A stretch of 64,000 nt of DNA from a candidate division KSB1 bacterium (GTDB lineage Bacteria > Zhuqueibacterota > Zhuqueibacteria > Zhuqueibacterales > Zhuqueibacteraceae). Both the position numbers and the translations under genes were made by a program. Positions 24,674-33,880 of the stretch are shown piece after piece. Position 1 is the stretch's first letter. Every line of letters begins with the position of its first letter. The notes under the pieces are model-generated. The model saw nothing but the letters and a program-made list of their open reading frames with translations. It searched no databases and was not told the origin of the DNA. Where the stretch lies: NCBI GenBank assembly GCA_034506255.1, contig JAPDPX010000002.1, positions 382,971 through 446,970 on the forward strand. The letters run 5' to 3'.

Positions 24674-26680
24674 TCACGGCCACTGCACCACCTCGACCCG
24701 TGCATCATTGAAGCAGGCGCCGCCGCCGACCGCATTGAGCGTGTCCGGCGTCAGCGCGTTGGCGGTTTTGCCGTTGCGCGCAGCTCTGCGCCAGGCGCCT
24801 TTGGGCATCACCACCACCCCGGACCGCACCCGTGCCTGAATCCTCAAACGGCAGATCACTTCACCGTGCGCATTGAACACCCGCACCCACTCACCGCTCT
24901 GCAGGCCGCGGGCGGCGGCGTCCGCCGGATTCATTTCGAGATGGAGCCCGGGCAGATTGTATTCCGCCATCGTGCTGTTGATGGTTTTGCCGGTGGCGGG
25001 GCTGATGAGCGCCAACGCATGAACCGGATCGTTTTCCTCTGCGAGAAATTCATAAGGCCGGTCACCGAGCTGGGGCGGCACAAGGTGGATCTTCCCGTCC
25101 GCGGTGCGCGGGAAGACGCTGACGAATTGCACCGGCGCACGCCCGGGAAAATCGAAAAAGGCGATTCGCTCACGCTGCAATTGTTCCAACGAAATCTCCC
25201 GGCCCATCCCGCGGATTGCACCTGCCGCGCGCGCGAGCCAGGCGGAGGTGTCTCTCTGAAAGTCGGCCTCCGGCCAGCCCATGGCGCGGCCGAGCAGCGC
25301 GAACACCTCCTCGTTGGGCTTGGCCTCACCCACGGGGGCAATCACCGGCGCGCTGTATTGCAGCGCATAGCTGCCGTAGGCTTTTTTGATCTCGTGTTGT
25401 TCCAGAAAGGTGACGGCCGGCAGCAGCACGTCGGCGCAGGCGGCGGTGTCGGTCATCACCTGGTCGAACACAACCGTGAACAAATCCTCGCGCTGCAGGC
25501 CGGCCAGCACCGCGTTTTGATTCGGCAGGGTGGCCACCGGATTGCAGTTGTATACGAACAGCATTTTCACCGGCGGATTGTTCTCTTCCAGCAAAATCCT
25601 GCCGAGCCGGTTCATGTTGAGCACGCGCGTGTTCCACGAGTCGCCGGCGGTCATCTCGCACGCATCGAAACCGAACGCCGCACTGTTGCTGAGCGTGTAG
25701 CCGCCGCCGCGTTGGCCGAATTTGCCGAGCACCGCGGGCAGTGCGAGAATCGCCGCCGCTGCCTGGCCGCCGTTGCGGTTGCGCTCCAGCCCCCAGCCCA
25801 CGCGAATCACTGCCGGCTCGCACTCCGCGTAGAGCCGCGCCACGCGCTCGATGGCCGTGGCCTCGACGCGCGCCAGCGCCGCCGCCCGTGCCAGGGTGTA
25901 AGGCTCCGCTTTTTCCAGCAATGTTGCGATGCCCACGGTGTGCGCGCGGATGAAATCCCAATTCAGCAGGCCGTGCTCGTGCCAGTAGCGAATCAGCGCA
26001 AGCGCCACGGCCAGGTCTGCGCCGGGATAAATCGGGAGATGCAAATCGATCTCACCATCCGAAAAATGGCGTACCGGATCGATCGTAATGATGTGCGCGC
26101 CGTTCGCCTTCGCTTGTTTCAAAAACGGCACGAGATGAATGTTGCTGCTTTTGGGATTGGCACCCCAGATGATGATGCAGCGGCTGGCGGGGTAATCTTC
26201 AAAGGCGACCCCGGGCATTTTGCCGTACATCCCGCCGGCCGCCTCACTGGTGGGCATGGCGCACACCGCGCGCAGCAGGCGCGAAGCCCCCAGTCTGGCG
26301 AAGAAGGCCTTGTCGCTGGTATCCTGGCCGAGCAAGCCATTCGAGCCGCCGTAGCTCACTGGCAAAATCGCCTCGCCGCCCCAGCGGCTCTGAATCTCGC
26401 GACAGGCCTGGCAGATCATCGCGATGGCCTCCTCCCAGGTGATCCGCTGGAAGCGGCCGCCGCCCTTGGCACCGCTGCGCCGCATGGGATACAACAGCCG
26501 TTCGCTGCCATGCACGCGCCTGCCAAAGTTCGCCACTTTGGCACAAATGAAACCCGCGGTGAGGGGATTCTCCTGCGAGCCGCGAATTTTGCGAATGCGG
26601 CCGTCCGTCACTTCCACCTCCAGACTGCACGTGTCCGGGCAATCCATCGGGCAAACGGAGGGCAAGATTTGCGTGGGCAT
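24674..26680 (-). CDS. Molybdopterin-dependent oxidoreductase (DMSO reductase/formate dehydrogenase family)
   Basis: The 668-residue protein has an N-terminal 4Fe-4S motif (Cys10, Cys14, Cys18 and Cys46), followed by FdhF/DMSO-reductase-type molybdopterin regions: WEEAIAMI, GGSNGLLGQD, IIIWGANPKSSNIH, DVLLPAVTFLEQHEI and the C-terminal cofactor-binding domain (LEMNPADAAARGLQSGEWVRV). Such enzymes transfer oxo groups or electrons using bis-MGD cofactor. There is no Tat signal, so it should be cytosolic. No electron-transfer subunit or molybdenum cofactor gene is nearby. The substrate cannot be assigned. The gene stands alone, with the transposable element 82 bases past its stop. Confidence 0.92.
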   Translation of the reverse strand: MPTQILPSVCPMDCPDTCSLEVEVTDGRIRKIRGSQENPLTAGFICAKVANFGRRVHGSERLLYPMRRSGAKGGGRFQRITWEEAIAMICQACREIQSRWGGEAILPVSYGGSNGLLGQDTSDKAFFARLGASRLLRAVCAMPTSEAAGGMYGKMPGVAFEDYPASRCIIIWGANPKSSNIHLVPFLKQAKANGAHIITIDPVRHFSDGEIDLHLPIYPGADLAVALALIRYWHEHGLLNWDFIRAHTVGIATLLEKAEPYTLARAAALARVEATAIERVARLYAECEPAVIRVGWGLERNRNGGQAAAAILALPAVLGKFGQRGGGYTLSNSAAFGFDACEMTAGDSWNTRVLNMNRLGRILLEENNPPVKMLFVYNCNPVATLPNQNAVLAGLQREDLFTVVFDQVMTDTAACADVLLPAVTFLEQHEIKKAYGSYALQYSAPVIAPVGEAKPNEEVFALLGRAMGWPEADFQRDTSAWLARAAGAIRGMGREISLEQLQRERIAFFDFPGRAPVQFVSVFPRTADGKIHLVPPQLGDRPYEFLAEENDPVHALALISPATGKTINSTMAEYNLPGLHLEMNPADAAARGLQSGEWVRVFNAHGEVICRLRIQARVRSGVVVMPKGAWRRAARNGKTANALTPDTLNAVGGGACFNDARVEVVQWP

Positions 26681-27110
26681 GGCTGGACTCGATTGTGCTT
26701 GGTGTAAGTGATAATCGTGATCGGGCTGCGGGCTGTCCGCGATTGCGCGACCGCAAAGTAGACAACGGCGGGAGCAAAGTCAAGCAACCGCCTTCAAACG
26801 CAGGCGGCACTGAAAATTCCAGGCCGCCCGGTTTGCCGGGATCAACCGGGTTTGCAGGGTCAACAGCAGGCAAGGGTGTGATGCCTGTTTGCAAAGCGCC
26901 GCCACCGGGAAAATCTTTATCGCGACCATTCCTGCAGTGCTGCCTCATTTTGATTGAGGCCTGTGATTCCGCGCGACATTGCGGAGGAATTGCCATGCCA
27001 CACGCGGCAGCCATCAGGATGGAAACGAGCTTTTGCCGTCGTGCCTTCGGACCCTGAAGGGTCTACTACAAAAGTATTTTCGCGGCAATTGCGGACAAAT
27101 CGCCTTGCTT

Positions 27111-27203
27111 CTCCCACGAAAAAGCTTTTTTTGTGGGACTTCACTTTCATGGGCGAAGCATTTTCCCGAAAGAGCTTTTTGTGTGACTTCATTTTCGTGG
27201 GAG
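27111..27203. repeat. Tandem imperfect CCCACGAA/TTCGTGGG repeats
   Basis: CTCCCACGAAAAAGC pairs with GCTTTTTTTGTGGGA (27112-27136). It is followed by two related units: TGTGGGACTTCACTTTCATGGG, and from 27182 TGTGACTTCATTTTCGTGGG. The same words occur at 13571-13613 and 35541-35574. Confidence 0.5.
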
Positions 27204-27286
27204 GTTCTGGATGACTGCTCTCAACGCCGCCCTCGCCTGCTGTGCCACCGGGGCGGAAGCGGTTACTCCTCCGCGCCTTTCACCTC

Positions 27287-27314
27287 TTGACAACCTGCCA
27301 AATTTCGCTATTTT
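27287..27314 (+). promoter_or_regulatory. Sigma70-type promoter for the propeller-kinase gene
   Basis: TTGACA (27287-27292) and TATTTT (27309-27314) are 16 bases apart and lie 54 bases before the ATG at 27368. Confidence 0.5.
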
Positions 27315-27367
27315 CCCGGTAGCTGAAACAGCGCCCCCGCGGTCAACCACGAAGAAGGCAAGCACCC

Positions 27368-30300
27368 ATGATGACGTTCCGGTTCCGCTCCTGGTTGTTT
27401 TGCACGCTCTTGCTTGGTCCGTCTGTCTCCTGCTTTCCCCAACTCGCCTTCCATGATTCAGTGCATGGCATCTCCTGGTCACAGGTGGAGCCGCCCAGCA
27501 GCGAAGACCTCGAAAAAAGCCAGCTTCTGCGTGAAGGCCTGGGTTATCTGATGAGCAGCTCCGGTCAGCTTTATGAATATGACGCCTTGCGGCCACAGCG
27601 CTGGCGGGCACTCCCCACACCGGGGCAGGGAAGGCGGTTGAAGCTTTATTTCGCCCTCGCCCCCGACGACATCTGGGCCACGGTCGAAGTGCCGGAAATT
27701 TACAAAGAACTGATTTATCATTGGGACGGCAAAAGCTGGTCACCCGTTTTCGACCGCAACATTTACAACAGCCGTGTCCTCTATTTCTCCTCTGCGGAAG
27801 AAGGTTGGCTGACGTGTGACTACGGCGAAATTTGGCACTATTGGCGCGGCACCTGGCAACGCGAAAAGACCGAAACCTTCCTCCATGTCGCCAACCTCAT
27901 CCCCGCCCCTGACGGCAGGCTGTTCGCCTTCTGCCGGGCGCCCGAGCAGGGGGCGCTGTTGCGACGGGGGCGCCACCGCTGGGAGGTGGTGTTGACCGGC
28001 CTGCCCCCGAACTGCCAGGCCTTCGCCTTTGCCTCGCCCCGCGAGCTCTTGATTGGGCAGGAGACCCCTCTCTCTTTTTCCGCCGACACTTTGTCGCTGC
28101 ACACCCTGCCGCTGTCCAACCTGCAGTTCCTGTCTGACGGCACCGGCTATGGCATCAGCTTCGATGGCAGGACGATTTATGCTCTGCACAGGAACACGCC
28201 GGTGGCATTGGTCAAAAGCCCGCTGCCAGTCACTGAGGTGCGGTTGTGGAGTCGAACGTTTTCATGGATCGTTGGCAGCGGGGGGCTGTTGCTGATGCCG
28301 ACACAAGGCCAGTCGGCCCTTTTTCACGCGCCCGCACAGAACACCACCGTTTTGCCTCCCCTGGAGCTGCCGGTCACACGGGCATACGGCGTGGGCGTGT
28401 TGCAGGAAGCGGCCGGCCGGCCGCGGTGGATTTATTTTGTGGTCACCCACGCGCCCAACATTGCTCTCGCCGCTGACTTGATCTTTCCCGCCGTTGCCCC
28501 CGTGCGTCAGAAGGAACGCTTTTTCGATCATGCGCCCGCGCTCAATATCGCCGGCTCGACCGATTATCACTCCCGGCACCCCCAGCCGGTACGCGCCAAC
28601 TACGATCAAGCAATTGCCACCGGAGACCTCAATGGCGATGGCCGCGACGATCTCCTGGTCACCAGCATGTACGGCCATCCCTTTGTCTACTTCAAAAGCA
28701 CACGTGATTTCTATTACGATGCCACCGCTCACTCCGGCCTGAAGCAGTGGGGCTCCATTCTTAGACGCCCGATGCTGCCCCAGCTCTTCGACGCCGACAA
28801 TGACGGCGATCTCGACTTGTTCATCGCCTGCCAGTACGCCAGCAATGCCTTTTTCCTCAACGACGGCCACGGCCGTTTCATGGAAGTGACCGCGGCGGCC
28901 GGCCTCACCACTCGCGGCGGCGGCATCGGCGCCTACGCCGCCGATTTCGATGGCGACGGCCGGCAGGATTTGTACCTCACGTGTGTCAACGGTCCCAATC
29001 TGCTCTACCGCAATCTCGGCCCGGACGAAAAGGGACAGCCGCGCTTCCAGGACATCAGCGCCCGCAGCGGCGATGCCTGCCGCCAGGAGATCAAGGAATC
29101 ACAGGGCGCCGCCCTCGCCGATTACGACAATGACGGTGACATCGACCTCTTCGTCTGCAATCGCCTGAGCTGCAATGCCCTGCTGCAAAACGATGGCAGC
29201 GGGTTCTTCACCGACGTCACCGTCCGCGCCGGCCTGGCCGATCAGGAACAAAGCATGGGCGCCGCTTTCTTCGACGCCGATCTCGACGGCCATCTCGACC
29301 TGCTGGTCACCAACATCGGCCGCGACCGTTACTACCGCAACAATGGCGACGGCACCTACCGCGAGTTCTTCAAGAATTTCGATTGGAACCGCCCCCTCAA
29401 CCTCATGGATGCCAGCAAACGCCTCGGCGGTTACAGCAGCGGGCTCGTCACCCTCGATCTCAACCGTGATCAGACGCCGGATTTGATCGTGGCCAATTAT
29501 GACATGGAGGCCATGGTCTTTCGCAATCCGCCGCCGCGTGGTCGTGCCGCCCTCACCATCGCCGTGGAGGGCATTCTCAGCAACCGCTCCGCGATTGGCG
29601 CGCGTGTCCTGTTGTTTGAAACCAACCCCGCCGGCGAGGCCGGCCGTCTGGTGGGGCAGCGCCTGATCGAGTCCTGCAGCGGTTACGGCAGCAGCCCCGC
29701 CAAAACGGCGCACTTTGGGGTGGATTTCACCACGACCTATGTCGCGCGGGTCTATTTCCCCTCCGGGCTGGTGCGTGAGCTGCACGGCTTGCGCGGCGGC
29801 GGGCATCACCTGGTGACGGAGCTGAGCGGCATGGGTGCGAGCGTCATCAAAGCCAAGCGCACGCTGGCGGATTTGTTCCTGGGTTTCCGCAGCCGCGAGC
29901 GTTACCTGGTTCTGTTGCTGGGCGCGCTGATACTTTTCCTGTTGGTGAAATTCGGCAGGAAATATTGGGGCGTGGCGGCGCATGAGGTGCCGTGCCTGGT
30001 GTGGATATTCGTGCTGAGTTTTTGGAGCAGCTTGATCTTGTGGCTGGCCCGCAGTCAGCTCGTGTTCGTCCTGCGGCCGCTGGTAATCGGAACCGCCCTG
30101 ACGCTGGCGGCCATGCTGGTCCTCCGCTTCCAGCGCATGCAGCGCGCACGGCCGGCCTCGCTGGAGATGCTGCAGGTGCGGCTGCATGCCTTCGATCACG
30201 GCAGCATCATTCATCAACTGCTGAACCGCCTGGCTTTTTATCTCGAAAACCTGCAGCAGGAAAGCCGGCTGCCCCCGGCCGCATGCGAAAAACTGCTGCA

Positions 30301-30991
30301 GATCGAACGCAACATCCGCTCCCTCCTCAAGCAGGAGATCGAGGCGATTCTGACTTATCTGTATGCCAACAGTTTCGCGCTCGAACGCGCCCATGTGCTG
30401 GAAAAGAACTGGCAGCAGTTTCGCCGCCGGCTCTCCGGCCTGCAGCGCAGCCTGCAGATTGGCGAAATGCTGCAACCGGCTCTGCTGGCGGAGCTGCGCC
30501 GCAGCCAGGAGCAAATTCGCACGGGCATCGCGGAACTGAAGCAGCGCCTGAGTGCGGAATACTATACTGATGTTCCCGCCGTGATTGCGGATTTGCTGCA
30601 ACAGCGCGAAAACAGCGGCCTGGTGTTGCGACCGGTGCCGGCATTGCCCCGTGCCCGCATCGCCGCCGCCGATCTCGCCTACGTGCTCGATGAACTGGTG
30701 AGCAACAGCCTGCGCCACCTCGACGGCCGGACGCCGCAAATCACCCTCGAGCTGCGCCATGCCTATGATGAAGTTCATCTCGACGTGTGCGACAACGGGG
30801 CCGGTATTCCGCCGGATCTCTGGGAGCAGATCTTCAAACCGGGTTTCACCACCAAAGGCGGAGGCCACGGCGGCTTCGGGCTGTTTCATGTCCGGCAGCG
30901 CCTCGAAAAAGTGGGCGGCAAAATCTTCGTGGCAGAGAGCCAGCCCGGCGCCGGCACGACCATGCGCATTTGCCTGAAAGCGGAGATCTAG
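27368..30991 (+). CDS. FG-GAP/ASPIC beta-propeller fused to a histidine kinase
   Basis: The 1207-residue protein begins with a signal or anchor segment (residues 5-22). Residues about 25-400 look like an all-beta sensor region. Six FG-GAP/VCBS calcium-binding loops follow (for example GDLNGDGRDDLLV, FDADNDGDLDLF, ADFDGDGRQDLY, ADYDNDGDIDLF) at about 415-710, then an ASPIC/UnbV-like domain (about 735-810). Three hydrophobic helices at about 840-920 enter the membrane. Residues about 930-1207 form a kinase core: a non-standard helix pair with FDHGSIIHQLLNRL in the dimerisation region, then a HATPase with N box DELVSNSLRHL, G1 DNGAGIP, F box KPGFTTK and G2 GGHGGFGLF. It should sense a ligand outside the membrane and signal inward. 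No response regulator is adjacent. ATG 27368 is followed by a second ATG. Confidence 0.9.
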   Translation: MMTFRFRSWLFCTLLLGPSVSCFPQLAFHDSVHGISWSQVEPPSSEDLEKSQLLREGLGYLMSSSGQLYEYDALRPQRWRALPTPGQGRRLKLYFALAPDDIWATVEVPEIYKELIYHWDGKSWSPVFDRNIYNSRVLYFSSAEEGWLTCDYGEIWHYWRGTWQREKTETFLHVANLIPAPDGRLFAFCRAPEQGALLRRGRHRWEVVLTGLPPNCQAFAFASPRELLIGQETPLSFSADTLSLHTLPLSNLQFLSDGTGYGISFDGRTIYALHRNTPVALVKSPLPVTEVRLWSRTFSWIVGSGGLLLMPTQGQSALFHAPAQNTTVLPPLELPVTRAYGVGVLQEAAGRPRWIYFVVTHAPNIALAADLIFPAVAPVRQKERFFDHAPALNIAGSTDYHSRHPQPVRANYDQAIATGDLNGDGRDDLLVTSMYGHPFVYFKSTRDFYYDATAHSGLKQWGSILRRPMLPQLFDADNDGDLDLFIACQYASNAFFLNDGHGRFMEVTAAAGLTTRGGGIGAYAADFDGDGRQDLYLTCVNGPNLLYRNLGPDEKGQPRFQDISARSGDACRQEIKESQGAALADYDNDGDIDLFVCNRLSCNALLQNDGSGFFTDVTVRAGLADQEQSMGAAFFDADLDGHLDLLVTNIGRDRYYRNNGDGTYREFFKNFDWNRPLNLMDASKRLGGYSSGLVTLDLNRDQTPDLIVANYDMEAMVFRNPPPRGRAALTIAVEGILSNRSAIGARVLLFETNPAGEAGRLVGQRLIESCSGYGSSPAKTAHFGVDFTTTYVARVYFPSGLVRELHGLRGGGHHLVTELSGMGASVIKAKRTLADLFLGFRSRERYLVLLLGALILFLLVKFGRKYWGVAAHEVPCLVWIFVLSFWSSLILWLARSQLVFVLRPLVIGTALTLAAMLVLRFQRMQRARPASLEMLQVRLHAFDHGSIIHQLLNRLAFYLENLQQESRLPPAACEKLLQIERNIRSLLKQEIEAILTYLYANSFALERAHVLEKNWQQFRRRLSGLQRSLQIGEMLQPALLAELRRSQEQIRTGIAELKQRLSAEYYTDVPAVIADLLQQRENSGLVLRPVPALPRARIAAADLAYVLDELVSNSLRHLDGRTPQITLELRHAYDEVHLDVCDNGAGIPPDLWEQIFKPGFTTKGGGHGGFGLFHVRQRLEKVGGKIFVAESQPGAGTTMRICLKAEI

Positions 30992-31641
30992 GATTGTGTC
31001 GGAGAAATGATCACGCCCGTGAGGCTTTTCTGCACCGCGATAATGGTCAGCCAGTTGCAGAGACGCATCGCCCGGGCGGTTCTTCAGATGACTAAACTCT
31101 TACTGCACCGCGAAGACGCCAGGAACGCAAAGAAAGATCTCGGAGTTTCTGGGGGCTTGCCGCTTTGGAAATTTCGGTTCAGCCGAGGTTGGGACATTTT
31201 CGGACGGACACGCTAGCGCGTTTCTTTTGCCTGAAGAGTCGTGATCCGCTCTGTCATGCTGCCGGCCTCCTTCCGCCCGGCAGGCCGGTGCCCAATGATG
31301 GGAAGAGTCCTGGCGGGATGACGTGAGCAGCGGCCGGTACTGCACGACAAATGCCAGGGCGTGCGGTCAACACCATCGTGATTGTCATTCAGAGGAATGT
31401 CCATGCCGCTCGCGGGACACCCATCACGATGAAAATGTAGCGCAGACATCTTGTCTGCAGGCAGGCTGGAAGCCTGCGCTACGGCATTTTTGTGGTAAGC
31501 TTGTGAAGTTCTCGCTGACCAAGTCAGGAATTCACAAGATCCTTGTGAGATGACAGAGTCAGGATGAAATTCCGCAGCCCGAATCAGAACAATGACGTTG
31601 GAAGTTTAACGCCCGATGCGATTGTACAACCGGAGAACCCC
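30992..31641. other. Intergenic region with dispersed repeats
   Basis: The 650-base gap has no supported gene. It carries a degenerate ACCGCGAAGACGCC-type direct repeat (about 31109-31134; related words occur near 58243-58270) and a perfect-arm palindrome at 31437-31482. Confidence 0.5.
31437..31482. repeat. GTAGCGCAG palindromic repeat
   Basis: GTAGCGCAG at 31437-31445 is the exact complement of CTGCGCTAC at 31474-31482. The interior contains further short pairing (TGTCTGCAGGCAGG). A second copy is at 58966-59011 and a half-site at 939-953. Confidence 0.65.
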
Positions 31642-33189
31642 ATGCCACGCAAGCGAAATTTTCCTGCCGGCTCTTGGCGTCTCGTCCGCAACTTGGTGAC
31701 GACCGTTCTGTTCGCGAGCAGCGCCGCGCCCGGCCAGACCCTGTCGCTCAAGCGCCTGGACGCCTACATCGAACAGGCGCGTGTGCAATGGGAAGTACCG
31801 GGGCTGGCGGTGGCCCTGGTGCAGAATGATTCCATCATCTTTGCGAAAGGCTATGGCGCACGTGAGTTGGGCAAACCCGGCCGGGTCGATGCCCACACCC
31901 TGTTCGCGGTGGCTTCGAACACCAAAGCTTTCACCGCGGCGCTGCTCGGCCTGCTGGTGGACGCCGGCAAGCTCACCTGGGACGATCGCGTCGTGCAACA
32001 CCTGCCCGGCTTTCAGATGTATGATCCCTATGTCACGCGTGAGTTGAACCTCGTCGATCTGCTCACCCACCGCAGCGGCCTGCCGGTTTTTGGCGGGGAT
32101 CATTTGTGGATCGGCGCACGCCTCAGCCGCGAGGAAATCATGCGGCGGCTGCGCTTTCTTCCGCCCAGTGCGCCGTTGCGCACCAAATTTCAATATCAAA
32201 ATCTGATGTACCTGGTGGCGGGCCAGATCATCCCGGCGGTCACCGACACGAGCTGGGACGACTTCATCCAGGCGCGGCTGCTTGCGCCGCTCGGCATGCG
32301 CGAAACCGTCACCAGCATCCGCTTTCTTGCCGGCCGCGACAACGTGGCGACTCCGCATGAAATGGTGGCCGGCAGGATTGCCGCGATCCCCTATGACAGC
32401 GTCGATGCCACCGGCCCGGCCGGCTCGCTCAACTCGAACGTGCTCGACATGGCGCAGTGGCTGCGGCTGAATCTCGGCAAAGGGGTGTACCGCGGCCGCC
32501 GGCTGTTGAGCGAGGCCACCGTCCGCATGCTGCATCAGATGCACATGCCCGTCCCCATCACCCCGTGGGTGGAGAAAAACCTGGGGGTACATTTTTTCGG
32601 GTATGGCCTGGGCTGGGCGATGTATGACTATCGCGGCCAGAAAGTCATGAGTCACGGCGGCGGACTCTCCGGCATGTTCTCGCTGCAAACCTGGCTGCCG
32701 GACAAAAACTTCGGCGTCGTCCTTCTCAGCAATTTTGCGCCGCATGAACTGAACGATGCGCTCACCTACCGCATCCTCGATGCCGTGCTGGGCGCACCCG
32801 AGCGCGACTGGAGTGCGGAGCTTCTGCGCCGGCGCGATGAGCAGCGCGCGCAGGAGGCCAAAGCCGAGGCGGAATTGCAAGCGCAGCGCGTTGCCGGCAC
32901 GCGGCCCTCGCTGCCCCTGCAAGCCTATGCCGGCACCTATTTCGATGAATTCTCGGGCGCGGCCCAGGTGAAATTGGTCAATGGCAAACTGGTGTTCTAC
33001 TACAATCCCCGTCACACCGGCGAGATGGAGCACTGGCATTATGACACCTTCCGCCTCACCTGGCAAAATCCGATCTACGACATGCCCAAAAAAGCCTTCG
33101 TGACTTTTTATCTCGACGAAACCGGGCGGGTTGAAAAACTCAAGACGGTTTTTTATGATCCGATTTATTTCAAGCGGGTGAGGGAGTAG
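31642..33189 (+). CDS. Exported serine hydrolase of the class-C beta-lactamase fold
   Basis: The 515-residue protein has a signal peptide (about residues 1-32). The penicillin-binding fold follows at about 35-380: Ser92-x-x-Lys95 (ASNTKAF), Tyr-x-Asn (YQNLMYLVAGQ) and HGGGLSGM, the KTG-like box of esterases and peptidases in this family. Residues about 425-515 are a beta-rich C-terminal domain common in DUF3471-like proteins. Members hydrolyse peptides or esters; the substrate is unknown. I prefer the ATG at 31642, preceded by GGAG, to the upstream ATG at 31564 because it begins the signal peptide. Confidence 0.88.
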   Translation: MPRKRNFPAGSWRLVRNLVTTVLFASSAAPGQTLSLKRLDAYIEQARVQWEVPGLAVALVQNDSIIFAKGYGARELGKPGRVDAHTLFAVASNTKAFTAALLGLLVDAGKLTWDDRVVQHLPGFQMYDPYVTRELNLVDLLTHRSGLPVFGGDHLWIGARLSREEIMRRLRFLPPSAPLRTKFQYQNLMYLVAGQIIPAVTDTSWDDFIQARLLAPLGMRETVTSIRFLAGRDNVATPHEMVAGRIAAIPYDSVDATGPAGSLNSNVLDMAQWLRLNLGKGVYRGRRLLSEATVRMLHQMHMPVPITPWVEKNLGVHFFGYGLGWAMYDYRGQKVMSHGGGLSGMFSLQTWLPDKNFGVVLLSNFAPHELNDALTYRILDAVLGAPERDWSAELLRRRDEQRAQEAKAEAELQAQRVAGTRPSLPLQAYAGTYFDEFSGAAQVKLVNGKLVFYYNPRHTGEMEHWHYDTFRLTWQNPIYDMPKKAFVTFYLDETGRVEKLKTVFYDPIYFKRVRE

Positions 33190-33434
33190 GGAGGCGGCAG
33201 GGGTGCGGCGCCTGTTGCAACGCACGCGGGCGGGCCGGGTCACTCGCGGAAGGCAAAAACGGCTGCAAGCGGGTGCTGCTTTTCCCAACATGCAACACCC
33301 GCCGCGGTGCAACCAAATCACCGGTGCGACGATTTTCTTCCGCGCAAATGGAAATCCATGGGCAAAAAATTTTGCTGTTTTTTGCATCTCACTTTGCCAG
33401 ACAATTGGGAAATCGCTCTCGAGAGGCAATCCTC

Positions 33435-33638
33435 ATGTCCAATTTTTTCCCCATGCCGGCGTCTGACCGCTGGTATCTTGTCATCGTGATCGTTTTTGCC
33501 GCGCTGGCGTTTCTGCCGTGGTCGCGCAACCTGCACGTGGCGGGTATGGCAGTGTTCGGGTGGCTGATGGCGGGCTTGATGCTGCTGTCGCCGCTGATCG
33601 CACTCCTGCTCATCTGGCGCGAGCGCCGCAAAGGGTGA
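33435..33638 (+). CDS. Small two-helix membrane protein, likely symporter partner
   Basis: The 67-residue protein has two hydrophobic helices (about residues 12-28 and 34-60) and a basic tail (WRERRKG). Short proteins of this size, such as the DUF3311 family, often precede sodium:solute symporters; the symporter gene follows 242 bases downstream. I see no motif that proves DUF3311 membership. The ATG at 33435 was chosen because upstream in-frame residues look non-coding. Role inferred from position only. Confidence 0.55.
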   Translation: MSNFFPMPASDRWYLVIVIVFAALAFLPWSRNLHVAGMAVFGWLMAGLMLLSPLIALLLIWRERRKG

Positions 33639-33880
33639 ATGCGGCGAACAGGCCCCGCCCGGTGGCGAGATGCGCGGGCGCCGGGGAAAGCGGATGTGCG
33701 GCCGTCGGGAATGCCGTGCCCGGTCGCGCGATCATCCCGGCCTGTGTGTATCATGCTGCAGGCCGCTTCGCCGGTGCCGGCATGATTCGCACAAATTGCA
33801 AACGGGACTCTGTGCCGGGCGAAGGCCGACAGAATGACTTGAAAGGACCGGTTTTGACACGCAGGGAAGGGAGGGTTTGC

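Larger units (their letters stand above)
26681..27367. other. Intergenic region with repeats and a promoter
   Basis: The 687-base gap separates two divergently transcribed genes. It carries a repeat cluster (27111-27203) and a promoter (27287-27314) for the propeller-kinase gene. Short open frames here show no family resemblance, and I do not annotate them. Confidence 0.55.

Noticed and set aside
24617-26707. Long plus-strand frame opposite the molybdopterin oxidoreductase
   Set aside because: It is rich in His, Arg and Gly in a pattern expected from reverse-complemented high-GC codons; the minus-strand protein has a full iron-sulphur and cofactor motif set.
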